From positions 137,431,043 through 137,495,042 of the forward strand of contig CM043958.1 in NCBI GenBank assembly GCA_014529385.2: 64,000 nucleotides of DNA, written 5' to 3'. Positions within the stretch are counted from its first letter, which is position 1; every line of letters starts with the position of its first letter. The notes under the pieces were generated by a model that saw only the letters and a list, made by a program, of their open reading frames with translations, made no database searches and had not been told where the DNA came from. This DNA comes from Adiantum capillus-veneris. Taxonomy: Eukaryota > Streptophyta > Polypodiopsida > Polypodiales > Pteridaceae. The position numbers and the translations under genes were made by a program. Positions 12,401 to 23,527 of the stretch are shown here, piece by piece.

Positions 12401-12957
12401 AAATTTCCATTTTTTTGTAAATATCCTCTCTCTAGGTGAGGGTCACAAAGGCCCACCTAGAGATTCTCATCTTTTAATAACCTCCCAAAACAAAGCAATG
12501 GTCAACCACACCGGGCCCACCCTTGCTTTTCTCCCCGATTAAGCTTACCCTAATCATACTAGGATTACCATAATCCAAGCAGCCAACATCTATAAATTGG
12601 CACTGAGAGGTCACTATCGGGGGGGGGGGGGGTAGTCCATGGGAAGTCAGCACTTGGTAGAGTGTAGTGGGAAGAGTTGACACTATCACCATCATTGGGG
12701 AGGGGCTTGTGTGTTGGGTTTGCCTTGAGAATTGCATCATGCGAAGGGAACCACGTCCATCTCTTGACTCCAATGGTCGATGCACACACGTATACATGCT
12801 CTTGGTAGCAGGCTTCACAATCATTGAGTTGTCTTAGAGAACGCACCAAGTAGTTTGCACCACCTCCTCTCCCTACCTCTCTACCACCACGGCATGTCAT
12901 TTGTAAATACTGTAGAAATAATTCTCCCTCACACCCCCGAGGGTTTTCGTCATTTGC

Positions 12958-13014
<57 letters not shown>

Positions 13015-13250
13015 CGTGTGTAAGTTCGCGGTGTTCATATCATCGTGGTTAGCGTCCTAGCCGTTTTAAGCTAGGTGGTGCCCCCTGTTCGCTTTACCGT
13101 GACAGGCTCGAGACGCACCATTCGGCCCCCGGCGTTTTAGAGGCCGTCGGGGTTCGGGGTTCGCTTTGCGTACGTCATTTGGTGCCCCCCACGGAGGAGG
13201 GCTTCCTAAGACCCTTTAGTTTACAATACTGGAAGTGACGCCCACTATCA
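12401..13250. other. Non-coding stretch before element II
   Basis: Holds a 10-bp perfect stem TCTCTAGGTG/CACCTAGAGA (12429-12463), a poly(G) run near 12620, and a GC-rich 13020-13230 segment that could be the LTR end or leader of the following retroelement. No coding domain recognised. Confidence 0.4.
12961..13012. repeat. (CT)26 microsatellite
   Basis: Uninterrupted TC/CT dinucleotide array of about 52 bp. Confidence 0.97.
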
Positions 13251-13253
13251 ATC

Positions 13254-14240
13254 ATGGACGAATGGCTAAGGGAATTTTCTAACTGGAGGACGGAAGAAGA
13301 GGAGACGAAGGAGGCACTAGCCGCCTTCATTGAGGTGCTACTGCCAAGTTGCAGTGTCGTCAGCATTCAAGAGGTAAATTCTCCATCTCGTGTTGCTCGT
13401 TCTAACCATAAGTTGAGAGCATCAGGTGGGAGGTCGGTGAAGTGCCATCACTGTTGTCAACCAAGGCACATTGTCAATGAGTGCGAGCAAAGAAGGCAGC
13501 GAAAGGGGTGAAGTCATCTACATTGACATTCATCGCGAAGAAGTCATTCACATCAAAGAAGGGAAGAAAACGGTGAGACCTGTTTTCCCTAAAGAAACTG
13601 TAGTCAAAGTTATAACTCCAAAGTGGCCTAAAGGGGCTGCTCGAGCCAAAGGCAAGGAGAAGATAAGCCAGTCTGGAAACACATGACCCCGAAGGGAGAA
13701 GCATCTGGCCAAGCACGTGCTTCAAGCTCAGAAAGCCGGGTTGTACCCAGTTTGGCAAAGAGGAAGTCATCCGAAGCTAAGCGGCGGAAGGTCGCCAACC
13801 GATTTGCACGACGCATGCGAGTGCTACCAATCCACTTCGAAAATCCGAAAGAAGGTGGTAAGAAGATTCCCATGTCCTAGAGAAGAGTGGTTCAGCTACT
13901 GCTCTCGCTGTTTTGGAAAGCGAGTGGAGGATCTTCCTCCTCTCCCTGTACAACTTATCCTGAAGAAGCTCTCTACCACGGGAGAAACCCAGTGGGCTGG
14001 GGACGAGTTGCAACTAAATGGAGTAGAATTCATGCAACATGCCGACTCCGGAAATTACCTGCAATTGCTGTTAGCCAAGAGGCTGGGAGTGGTCAGACGC
14101 GTCGCTATCACTCCATACGTGTTGAGCAACGAAGGAAAGGTAAAGCCCATGAAAGGCGACGACCTCTTGTGAATGTGCCGACTCATCAACATTGGCACGG
14201 TAAGGGTATAGGTAAGTATTCCACCCTCTGTTCATAACGG
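13254..14240 (+). pseudogene. Zinc-knuckle gag-like fragment plus unknown coding remnant
   Basis: An ATG at 13254 opens an 85-residue frame starting MDEWLREFSNWRTEEEE and ending in a C-x2-C-x4-H-x4-C knuckle, CHHCCQPRHIVNEC, followed by basic residues, as in a retroelement nucleocapsid. From about 13470 to 14172 several overlapping frames are lysine/arginine-rich; I do not recognise the 13717-14172 product. The same region is followed by a second knuckle at 15290, so this may be the remnant of a different element inserted next to, or recombined into, element II. Confidence 0.5.
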
Positions 14241-14554
14241 AAAACGGGCCAACGGCATTCTCGTTCAGATTCCTGCAGCATATGCATGTGAATATCTATG
14301 TAGATAGGAAAGTCTTCTACCAACAGAAGATCGTACACCTATTCGGTGCGGTGGTACTAGGAGAAATCCTCAATTCCTCGAACCCTATCATTCTCCCCAT
14401 ATTAGATTACCATCATTCCTTTAATGTTTCTATCTTTATCATGTTTTAACCTATCCACCCACCCCTGTAAAAAGCCGCTATGAGCCGCTATTGTTAATGT
14501 AATGTAAAAAAAAAAAGAGGTTTGTAATTTCCTGAGTCACTACCATGGCAAGTG

Positions 14555-15351
14555 TTTCTTTCCCACGTTCAGTGGAAAGAAGGGAGAGGATCTCACCACC
14601 GACTTTTTGGATGATTTCGTCATTGCTTGTGTCGTCTCCAACAAAGATGACGACGCTTCATGACTTAGAATTTTTCCTCTACTGATGAAAGTAAAGGCCA
14701 AGTCTTGGTATAATGCATTGTCCTAAGCCACCAAGAATGCATGGGATGTGTTAAGGGCTGCTTTTGTAAAGAGGTTTTGGTGGAGGCACAACCTCGGAGA
14801 AGCTATGGCAGCTAATGACAGAATTAAAGCAGGGAGGTCTGCTGGAGTATGCCACCTACGAGTCCAAATTTGTAGACTTATGGGAGAGATGGGTTGCCTC
14901 ACTGGAGGAAGGAGAAGGAGCGCCTAATTTCCTAAAGAAGGACCGTTTCATTGCTGGTCTATGGTCGCCGCTTAGAGAGAAGGTAAAGGGAAGGTTTCCT
15001 GCAACATATGAGTTGGCAGTCGAAGTAGCCTGCCTTAAAGACAAGAAGCTACGCATGCAAGCAAGAGTAAACGAGTCAGAGGAAACAATCTCGACTCGAT
15101 CAACTTAAGTGACTGCAACAACCAATCATAAAGTCCAACCGCAGGAGGCATTAGAAGAGCAGCAAGACCTGATGAGTCGCATCACCACCCAACTAGAGAG
15201 TTTATCTGTGCATCTGGTGCAGCAAGAGCATGCACCTGGCAGGAATCCAGAACAAGGAAGAGGACAACGAAGGCAGAACCAAGAGTACCACTGTTACAAC
15301 AGCGGGGAAGATGGCCATGGGATGTACTACTGCCCACACTCGAGGAGGTAG
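14555..15351 (+). pseudogene. Gag remnant (element II)
   Basis: Retrotransposon gag region: FSGKKGEDLTTDFLDDF near 14560, then after stops and a frameshift YATYESKFVDLWERW and FIAGLWSPLREKVKGRFP (14815-15108). The nucleocapsid motif near 15290-15350 reads CYNSGEDGHGMYYC, so the second zinc-binding Cys is replaced by Ser. Gag would form the particle and bind RNA; this copy is broken. Confidence 0.7.
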
Positions 15352-15516
15352 AATTTCAATAGAGGGGGGAGACAGAATCAGATCTCTCCGCCAAGAGCAA
15401 GACCACCACCACCTAGGCAACCAGGACCAATCCCATCGGTCCAAATCCTTCGACCACCTATACAACAGCAACCACCACCCCAACCTCTCATTCCGCCACT
15501 ACCCCCACCACCTGCT

Positions 15517-16705
15517 ATGAACCAAGTGGTGAGCGTTATTAGCTTGGAGGCTAAAGGGAAGGCAAAGGTAGAAGAATCAGTTCGAGAGAAGCACAAAGGA
15601 AAAGCGAAGGTAGAAGAAGTGGATGCTATGGGAGTGAAGCGTGCGAGGCACGAGGAAGCATCTCAAAGAGAAGAGAAGATGAAAGGGAAGGCCGAGTCTA
15701 GCAAGCAAGCAACTAAACCGCGACGGAAGATAGACATCGTGGACTTCTCACTAGGTGAGTATGCAAAACCCTATGACTTAGTTCAGGATGTGTTAATGCA
15801 GGGCCCGAAGATAACTTGGCCCCAATTACTCCACCTTGCACCCAGAATGAGGAGGCAATGGACAAAAATGGTAAGTACCAGGAAATCAAGGCCCAGGATA
15901 GTTGGGGCTATCTCTGGAAGGGATCTCGACGATATCCTACCAACCATGGACATTCACATCAAGGGGCAACGAATTTCAAACGTCTAGTGAAAAGATGATG
16001 GACCATCTAGGTCTAGAGGTAAGTAGGCCCGCACCCTGCCGAGCCAAGATGGCAAACAATGTAAGAGTGAAATGCATGGGCATTGTAAATGCGATCAAAG
16101 TAAAAGCATTCAATACAGAAGTGGAGGTAGACATCTTCGTCATGCCACACAAAGGGGAGGGCTACCCCATCATTCTTGGGAGGCCTTGGCTTATGGCTAT
16201 GGAAGCTAAACAAAACTGGAGCACCGGGATGATTCAGATGAAGGACGCTAAAGGGAAGTCCATATTCTACGACATGAGGACTGGAAAGCAGCGGAACATG
16301 ATCGTGGAGGCTTCAGAAGATGAGTCCACCAGCGACTACTCGTCTACCTCAGGAGAAGAGACGACCACCACCGACGGAAGTGACAGTAGCATCGAAGTGA
16401 TGGGGGTCATTCTTAAAGACCCAAACAGATTAACACAATCTAAAATACCCCCGACAAACCAAGAGGGATCATCAGCGGTGCAGTCCTCGGAGGATGCAAG
16501 TAAGTTACAAAAAATGCTCTCAAATGAGTTAACCAATGAAGAAAGGAAGGAGTACGTCTCCATGCTAGGTAACTTCACTACTTTGTTCATTGATGGCTAT
16601 GATAAGATCACAGGAATTACAGTAGGACAACACCACATAAAGCTCAAGGAAGGCAGTAAACCCGTAGTACAAAAGCTCAGTAATCCAACAAGAGGCATTG
16701 CTTAA
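15517..16705 (+). pseudogene. Linker, protease end and RT N-terminus remnant (element II)
   Basis: 15517-15987 is a lysine/glutamate-rich linker (repeated KGKAKVEE) reaching the start of the protease region. 15902-16705 carries the C-terminal half of a retropepsin domain (VDIFVMPHKGEGYPIILGR), a Ser/Thr/Glu-rich acidic spacer (16310-16400) and the lead into reverse transcriptase (HHIKLKEGSKPVVQKL). A one-base shift follows at about 16680. Confidence 0.7.
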
Positions 16706-16845
16706 AGAAGTGAGAAGTTTGCTACAAGCAGGTGTCATCTACCCTGTCGAAGACTCAGAATGGGTCTCCCCATTAGTAGTCACACCCAAAAAATGGTAAG
16801 TGGAGAGTCATATTTCCTAACATGCGCAAGATCTCTGCACTCTAT
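16680..16845 (+). pseudogene. Reverse transcriptase N-terminal fragment (element II)
   Basis: In a shifted frame the sequence reads EALLKEVRSLLQAGVIYP, then SPLVVTPKKNGKWRV, the conserved N-terminal RT motif. It degenerates just after NMRKISAL. No catalytic YxDD motif is reached. Confidence 0.75.
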
Positions 16846-19050
16846 ATTTGATTGCAAAATTCCTTCAATATATATTTTGGTTTGACGTCTTTTGTACAAA
16901 TAATTCTATTATTTAAGGTGCTCCCCAAATTTGTATCCATACTAGAGAACAAATTTGATGAATAGTCATTTTTATGACCTTTAAAAACTTTGCATAACAT
17001 TGATATCAAATAGACGTTCATAAATTTTTATTGACATACTTCTTGATACATATAGCAATATGGTCCAATCTCTCATAATTTTTATTAGTAAATAAATATA
17101 GTGATTTGTTATTTACGGTGTTTATTTTTAGGCAAACACTTTTTTGTGAGCTTTTTTTTCACTCCAAGCAAACTTCACTTCGGCTAAGTTATTGATATGA
17201 AATAAATTTTTATTATTTTAATTATGAAAAAGTATGATAAGATTATCTCCAAAGGTTAGCGTGCCCATAACACTCCCCCTGCCATACTAATTATTTTCAA
17301 AGTTGGATTTAATATCATTTAGAGTTGTCACTGCAATTAGTATAACCATGAAGAAATAACAAGAATAATAGCATGATTGAAAAGGGCATGTTAGAAAATT
17401 TCAGTCATGGCATGTACTTTGTCACTCTTGCACAAGTTTCTTGCAAAGTATCATTTTCTATTGCTTGCCATGATTATGTTCCAAGATTTCTAAATGGAGA
17501 TGGCATGTTGAATCTTCTCATTGAGCTATTGGATAGTGTGAGGATCCTTTTCTCATACCGGCAATAAAACACCAAAGCCATCATGGTCGAATCTACACTC
17601 ACAACAATTATATTGTCATGTGCCTTTTTGAGCTTATGATCTTATGTGTTGCAATTGTTGTAGTTCATGTTGATGTCAGACGTTATGTGTCATGAGAGAG
17701 AGAGAGAGGGAGGGAGGGAGGGGGGGGGAGAGTGTGAGCCTTTGATCACTAAAGGGTTATAATAATCCATACAAGGGTAGGTTTGAATGCGGCTAAGTGC
17801 ATTGTGAATCTCCTCATCACAAAGATTGGTTGGTGAATGAACATACTCATTTTGGCTCAAGCAAATAATGCAAAAAAACACGAAGTACAATTGCTTGCAA
17901 GCAAAATAAGGCTTTCCTTGCTCCTCCTGATCTACAAAGTCAAGGAAACTACAAGAGGGTTCTTTTTTAATCTCCACACTGCAGATACGACCCTCCATGG
18001 CATTATTTTCTGAAAGAAACTTGAAAATTTTGTGTAATTTCTTCACTTGGACCAACTTCTCACTCACTCTTGCTTTTGTCTCTAGTGCTTTACTAATCCT
18101 TTTGAAAGCCTCTTTTGATATGGATGAGCGTTATCTCACTCGATGCCATTTTGTACTTTTGTACATGTATTACTTTCATCTCTTTTTGTAAAGGGACTTG
18201 CATTGGTTTTTGGTGTTGTGGCTGTATTTCTTGAAACTCCAACAATCTTTCTTAATTATATCATACACTCATCCTCATGTAAGGACTTGATTTTTTTTTG
18301 TTTGTCAGACTAATCCCAATAGCTATTGGCCACATGCTTGGTGGAGGATGTGAACGTGGATCGATATTTTGTTCCACTATGTAGCAATGAATCACATGAT
18401 TTGGACAACACCACATCATTTGGTGTTGGATGCCATTAGAATGCTTGAAGTAGCCCTCAAAGCTTAGTGTTGAAACAAACGCCTCAGGAGCATGCACCTA
18501 TGATTTTTTGCACCTTCTTTTTTCAATTTTTGTGCCGCTACCAATTGGAGTGTGTCATATCACTCAAGAAGCCCCATTCACTCTTTGCTCCACCACATAC
18601 TCCTCTTTGTCCGATGTCCTCCTTTGCAAGTAAATTCTAAAAATTTAATTTTTTCCAGGATGTTCTATAGATTTTCGGCTTTGGGTGTATACATTGTATT
18701 TCAAACGATGGATAGAGTCATCCTCAACACTGATCCCTATGCTTTGCTTCCTCTTGTGATGTGTTGACTCTCGGTCCCCTATCAACGGAGTATTTCCTTC
18801 GAACAAAGTTATTCTCGAGTGAAGCATGGAAAATCAGTTCGCTATTACGCACTCCATTTTGATCATCTATTCATTATTGTACTTTGGATGAAAAGAGATA
18901 GATTCTTCACACCTATATTATTCTTTTCATCTTTGTATGGTCGGTGAAAAGAGAGAGGTGCCTTCCCAGAAAAATTATCATTGAATGAAGCATGAAAAAA
19001 TTATTTAGTAATTGTATCATCCATTTTGACAATCCTTTTATTTTTGCACT
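16846..19050. other. AT-rich non-coding stretch
   Basis: No transposon domain, RNA gene or credible coding frame seen. A purine tract of GA and GGGA units lies at 17694-17735. Scattered open frames of 60-125 codons show no recognisable motif. Confidence 0.5.
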
Positions 19051-19055
19051 TTAAG

Positions 19056-19970
19056 TTATAAAAGCTAGCTTTCTTAACCACAACGCACAAAAAGCCACTA
19101 TCAACTTGATTTATGTTTTGAAAGGTACTTTCCCTTGATGAAGTAGCAAATGAGTTTCTTAGCTAATGAACCACACAATTGTTTCAGTCATAGATTGAAC
19201 TTTGCGAATCTCTCGGAAATGTGTATGTATCAAATTACAAACATTGCCCACAAATCCAAAATTACATAGGATTTATTGCAAAATGATTACATAATAAGAG
19301 TTTTGTTCAAGTACAAATAAGAAAAGTACTCAACTTTGAAGTCAGAATTTTATGTAAAATTTGAGAATTTTAACACAACTAGTGTATTCAGAGCCATGAA
19401 AACCTTAAAAACGACTTTTGAATTGCTACGAACAAAGTCCATTTGAGCGAGATACGATAATTTTTTGCAAGGATTTCTACCCGAAAGAGGGTACGTCGAC
19501 GTGCCCTCTTTCATACAGGCAATGAAAAAAGGTTGTTAGCGTGCCTTCTTTCAAGTAGGAAAATTTGGACAAAAAAATCATATCCCCCTCATAAGGACTC
19601 TAATTAAAGAGATTTAAAAGTCGTTTTTTAGGTTTTTATGCGCTTCAAACACGCTGGTGGTGTCAAAATTCTTTAAATTTATAAATGCGACTTTAAAGAT
19701 TAGTTTTTTTCTTAGTAATACCATAACACTCTTGTTGCCCATGCAATTTTGCTTAATTCGACAATGTATTTCTAGATTTTGTAATCAAACACACATCTTT
19801 TGATGATTTGCAAAGCCCCTTCTATGAATGTCCAAGACATGCTTTTTTGGGCTGGTTAGCCCAGGAATCCATCTACAATCAAGACAAAGACATTTTAAGA
19901 ATACATATTTACCATAATGAATTTTTATGATTGTTTTATATGCTTTATGGCTATTTTAGTAGCTCTAACA
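19056..19970. repeat. ~0.9-kb imperfect palindrome (long inverted repeat)
   Basis: The left arm (about 19056-19512) aligns to the reverse complement of the right arm (about 19520-19970) over roughly 450 bp with small gaps and, by eye, around 70-75% identity. The centre is near 19515. Matching landmarks: AACGACTTTTGAA (left, 19410) against TTTAAAAGTCGTT (right, 19614); CTTTGCGAATC (left, ~19200) against GATTTGCAAAG (right, ~19806). At the core, 19483-19512 is itself a 30-bp palindrome with one mismatched pair. The outer right end resembles an LTR start on the - strand (purine tract, then TGTTAGAGC). It may be two LTRs in inverted orientation or a foldback element. Confidence 0.7.
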
Positions 19971-20260
19971 TCCCCTCTCGGCACTTGATGCTAAAAAAAC
20001 CGCAAGAAGCCAAAGGCATGAGGCCTCATATGAAGATGTATGTTGCAAAACAATGGTTTGAGAACCTCTAGTTGCCAAGAAATCTCCAAGTAGATGCCAT
20101 CATGAGCAGTGTAGGGAGCTATTGTACTCCATTGTTGCAAAGTAAGTGTATTTCTCCAAAAAAGATGTCATGATCTGTGTATAGAAACAAGTAATGTCAT
20201 AGAATTAATAGTTGTAGGAGTGTATACTGTCAAGACAAAGGAGTATGACCATAGAAGAGT

Positions 20261-20522
20261 ATGCTTTGGTTGACACTAACAAAGGATTGGAGGTAGGATA
20301 TACATGCATTTTGGCTCAAACATGCTAATTTGGGCATCCCTCTTCTAAGAGATCTTGACAGTATAGAGTCCATCATGGTTCCTTTGTCTTGCTTTCGTTG
20401 ACACTGACAAAGGAATCAATATCGTCAAGATCTCTTAGAAAAGGGATGCCCAAACTAGCATGTTTGAGCCAAAATGCATGTATCTCCTACCTCCAATCCT
20501 TTGTCAGTGTCAACCAAAGCAT
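20261..20522. repeat. Foldback with ~99-bp near-identical arms
   Basis: Left arm 20261-20359 and right arm 20424-20522 are reverse complements with only about four mismatches. The spacer contains a second stem, TTCCTTTGTC/GACAAAGGAA (near 20379-20415), so a transcript could fold into one long hairpin of about 260 nt. No coding frame lies inside. Candidates are a MITE/foldback element or a young hairpin-RNA (MIR-like) locus made by inverted duplication. Confidence 0.85.
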
Positions 20523-21059
20523 GATCTATGTCAACAAGTCATGCGACCACAAGTCAAATTGATTATCCTCCAGTCAAGCTAGGAGACCACATCTGCCCAA
20601 GTTGAGGGATGTGTATGATGTAAGGTTATGGAGGTTGAGTAAAAAAAATTGAAGGTAAGAATTCAATGATTAGGAGAGCAATGAAACTCCCACATAAGCA
20701 GTTACAACCTGTATGATCCCCCACACTTCACGAGTAAACTCCTCAAGGAATTCCAAAAGGCACTGAAGCTTTATTCCAATCTCGAGATTGAAGATGAGAG
20801 AAAGCTCCTCCAAGCCAAAGTACCTATCGTACTAAAGTCCAAAAGAAATCTCTATGCACCAACAAATGGTGGTGTCGTCTTTGGGAGGTTTATATTTCCA
20901 TGTGCCATGAGAATGGCCATCTCTCTCATAAATTCACTCGTATGGTATGTACCAATCAAAACGCAAGTCGTACCCCCTTTGGAGTCAAAATTGTTGTCAT
21001 GATGCTCTGCATCCACAAGGAGAAAATCAAAAAAGATAATAGAGGCTTCTTTTAATTTG
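20523..21059. other. Non-coding spacer between foldback and PPR remnant
   Basis: No coding domain, repeat or RNA gene recognised. An 80-codon open frame on - (20852-21094) has no recognisable motif. Confidence 0.4.
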
Positions 21060-23150
21060 GTAAAAGAGTGCTTTGTCAAATGCGATGATTGCAAGTTATG
21101 TTATATATGGCAGTGGAAAATTGAATTTTTGGGTCGTTTTTGCACTGAAAGTGACTAGATGTTGTGCATGGCAATGGTTTGGAAGTCAAGTGGGGTATTC
21201 AATCATGCTTTGTATGCCATATGCTATGTTTTGTAGTGCTTTGGTTGATATTCATGTTAGATGTCAACTAGCTTCGTGTTGGCACAAAAGGTGAAGAGCA
21301 TTAGGATATAATTATTTTTTACATTATTGGAGTTCGCAATGCAAAAAAAGGAGTTTGATGAGCCAAAAAGCTGTAAACAAGAAATGGTGCAACATTTAGC
21401 TCTTGAAAATGCCAAGCGCTTAGTTTTTGACAAGCAGAGTGTCTTGGATGGCTATGATCTTAGCAGGATATCTTGAGTTCGATGCATGGAGTATAAATGT
21501 GATCTACATTATAAAATTTGATATATTTGTGATTCCAGACTTTGTTGAGCGAGTTCAGGAGCTTCAGTAGCAAAACATCCACATTTAGAGCAAGTTTAAG
21601 TTAGTTGTTATCCAAGATTGTATTGATGTGCCTACCTATGAAAATTTTTGCAAAAGAATTTGAGATAAACTTGAAGCGATTATAGATGAGTGCTTATTTG
21701 AGAACGACATATTGTTATAGGTTGAAGATGATGAAGAAGTTGTATAGGATGTTTACGTGCGGATTTATCATGGTGATGATATTTATAAGGAAGTAGATGC
21801 AGTTTTCCATATGCATGCAAAATTTTGTGTTGCAAAAGTTAAGAGATACTTGGTTGAGGGGGCAATACAATGAAAGAGTAGCTTGTAAAGAATATGGCTA
21901 GCATGTATGCTATATGTGGGAAGGTCAACTTGTAGCCTAAGTTGCATGTGCTATCAAATTTCTAAAGATGTATACAACAAGCTTATGTGTCTATTGGAAT
22001 TAGAAAGGTTCTCTACTATAGATGATAAGGGTTCCCAGCAATCCAATTTCATGCATGTACAATATATTCAGATGTGGTTGATATTGAGCAATTGCTTGAT
22101 GAGGCTTTACTATATTTGGTCTATGTGCAAAGCAAAGAGTCTTTTTCTGATGTTCCTTGGGAACCAAATGAAGAGGTTTACACCAAGGACTTTATACATC
22201 TAGGGATGGATGATTTGTAAATAGTTGAGCAGGACGCACGAGGGATATGGCAATGATGTTACCCTATGATGTAGAGGATTTTCTACTATTTTTTGATCCA
22301 AGAGGATATCACAATGCTCATGATTTATGTCAAATTCATTTGATCCAGGTGAATGCATTGATGTTATGGGTTATGACAGTTGCTTTGCGCACCATTTGAT
22401 TTGGGATGCTACTAATTCAATTGTTGTATATGCCTTGGGATCTAAGAGGATTCTATGATGAGTATGCTTTGTGGCACTATGCTTATGTAGGGATGGATGC
22501 AGTAGAAGCACTTATTTGCATGCTCTTATGTTAGATTCTAAACAAGTTTTTGTGTTTTTTTAATGATCTTGGAGGAGGATATACTCACTTGAAGTTGAAG
22601 ATTGGAAGATTGTTTATAGTATGGTCACAATGATGGAGTGGTTATGTGTTCATAGGATTATGCTTGCAGCTTTGGTCGATATGGAAGCCAAATGGGGTAC
22701 TTAGTGATGCTTGATCAATATGTATGCCATATGCTGTGTTTTACAGTTCTTTGATTAATATGCATGCTGATACTATGGATGGAAAAGCTTTGATTAGTAT
22801 GTATGTTAGATGTCAGCTAGCTTCATGGTGGCACAAAATATGCTTAAGGATCTTCTTGTCCAAGATATTATCTCTTAGAATACAATGATTGCAGAGATAT
22901 GTCCAATATTGCAATGGCAAAGAAGCCTTGGGATGTTTCGGAGAGAGATGTTGTGCTCAGTAATGCTTTGGCCAATATTTATGCCAAATGTGTTGTACTT
23001 TAAAGAAAACAAAAGTTTGAAGATATTATCTCTTGGAGTATATTGGGTGTCGGATTATGCCCCCAACATGGCAATGGCAAGGATACTTTTGTGTGATCAT
23101 CAACAAGATGTTGAACTTTTCAATGCCTGGTCGATATGTAAGCCAATTTT
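21060..23150 (+). pseudogene. Decayed PPR-repeat gene
   Basis: Pentatricopeptide-repeat proteins bind organelle RNA for editing, splicing or stability. Diagnostic PLS-class pieces occur in several frames: SNAMIASYVIYGSGK (near 21075) and ALVDIHVRC (near 21237); VSWMAMILAGYL (near 21440); ALISMYVRC (near 22790); LSNALANIYAKC (near 22960); FEDIISWS (near 23020) followed by a GNGK-type segment. Stops and frameshifts separate them, and 21500-22680 holds broken sequence I cannot assign. It is a pseudogene or a set of repeat-spread PPR fragments; the original target cannot be inferred. Confidence 0.75.
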
Positions 23151-23527
23151 TTTTTATTATTATTTTTTATTTTTTTGGGGGGGGGGGAGGGGATGTCTTG
23201 GTCTTTGAAACCTCTCTCTTCTCCTAGCCTCTTGCCCTTTTATAGGAACCCCCAAGCTATAGTTTTAGACTAGACCCTTGGCTTGACAATACTCCCCCTT
23301 TGGAGAAGTGTTTTTGTCCTAAAAAACAACAGCGAGAAATCTCTTCTTAAGAACATTAATGTTTTCCCAAGTGGCACCTTCTTGACGATGCACATGATGA
23401 CAAGTACGTAAATCATAATAGGGAAGAATGCACTCAAGTTCTTGCGACTGGGTTAGAGCTTCAATGAAATCAACCAAAATCTATAGGTTAATGACGTCGT
23501 CACTATGCAAGCATTTACGTAAATGAC

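Larger units (their letters stand above)
14555..16845 (+). mobile_element. Ty3/gypsy retrotransposon II, 3'-truncated
   Basis: Gag, zinc knuckle, protease and the very start of reverse transcriptase lie in order on the + strand, after which similarity ends abruptly in AT-rich DNA near 16845. Integrase, RNase H and a 3' LTR are absent. Multiple frameshifts make it defective. Confidence 0.8.

Noticed and set aside
12006-12456. Cys/Val/Tyr-rich open frames on -
   Set aside because: Arise from CA/TA microsatellite DNA.
12429-12463. 10-bp hairpin as a transcription terminator
   Set aside because: No gene ends here and hairpin terminators are not a plant nuclear mechanism.
13035-13115. tRNA-like segment (5-bp stem CTAGC/GCTAG with a TTTT-containing loop)
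   Set aside because: No matching acceptor stem, no B-box GGTTCGANNCC and the loop is eight bases, so no cloverleaf can be supported.
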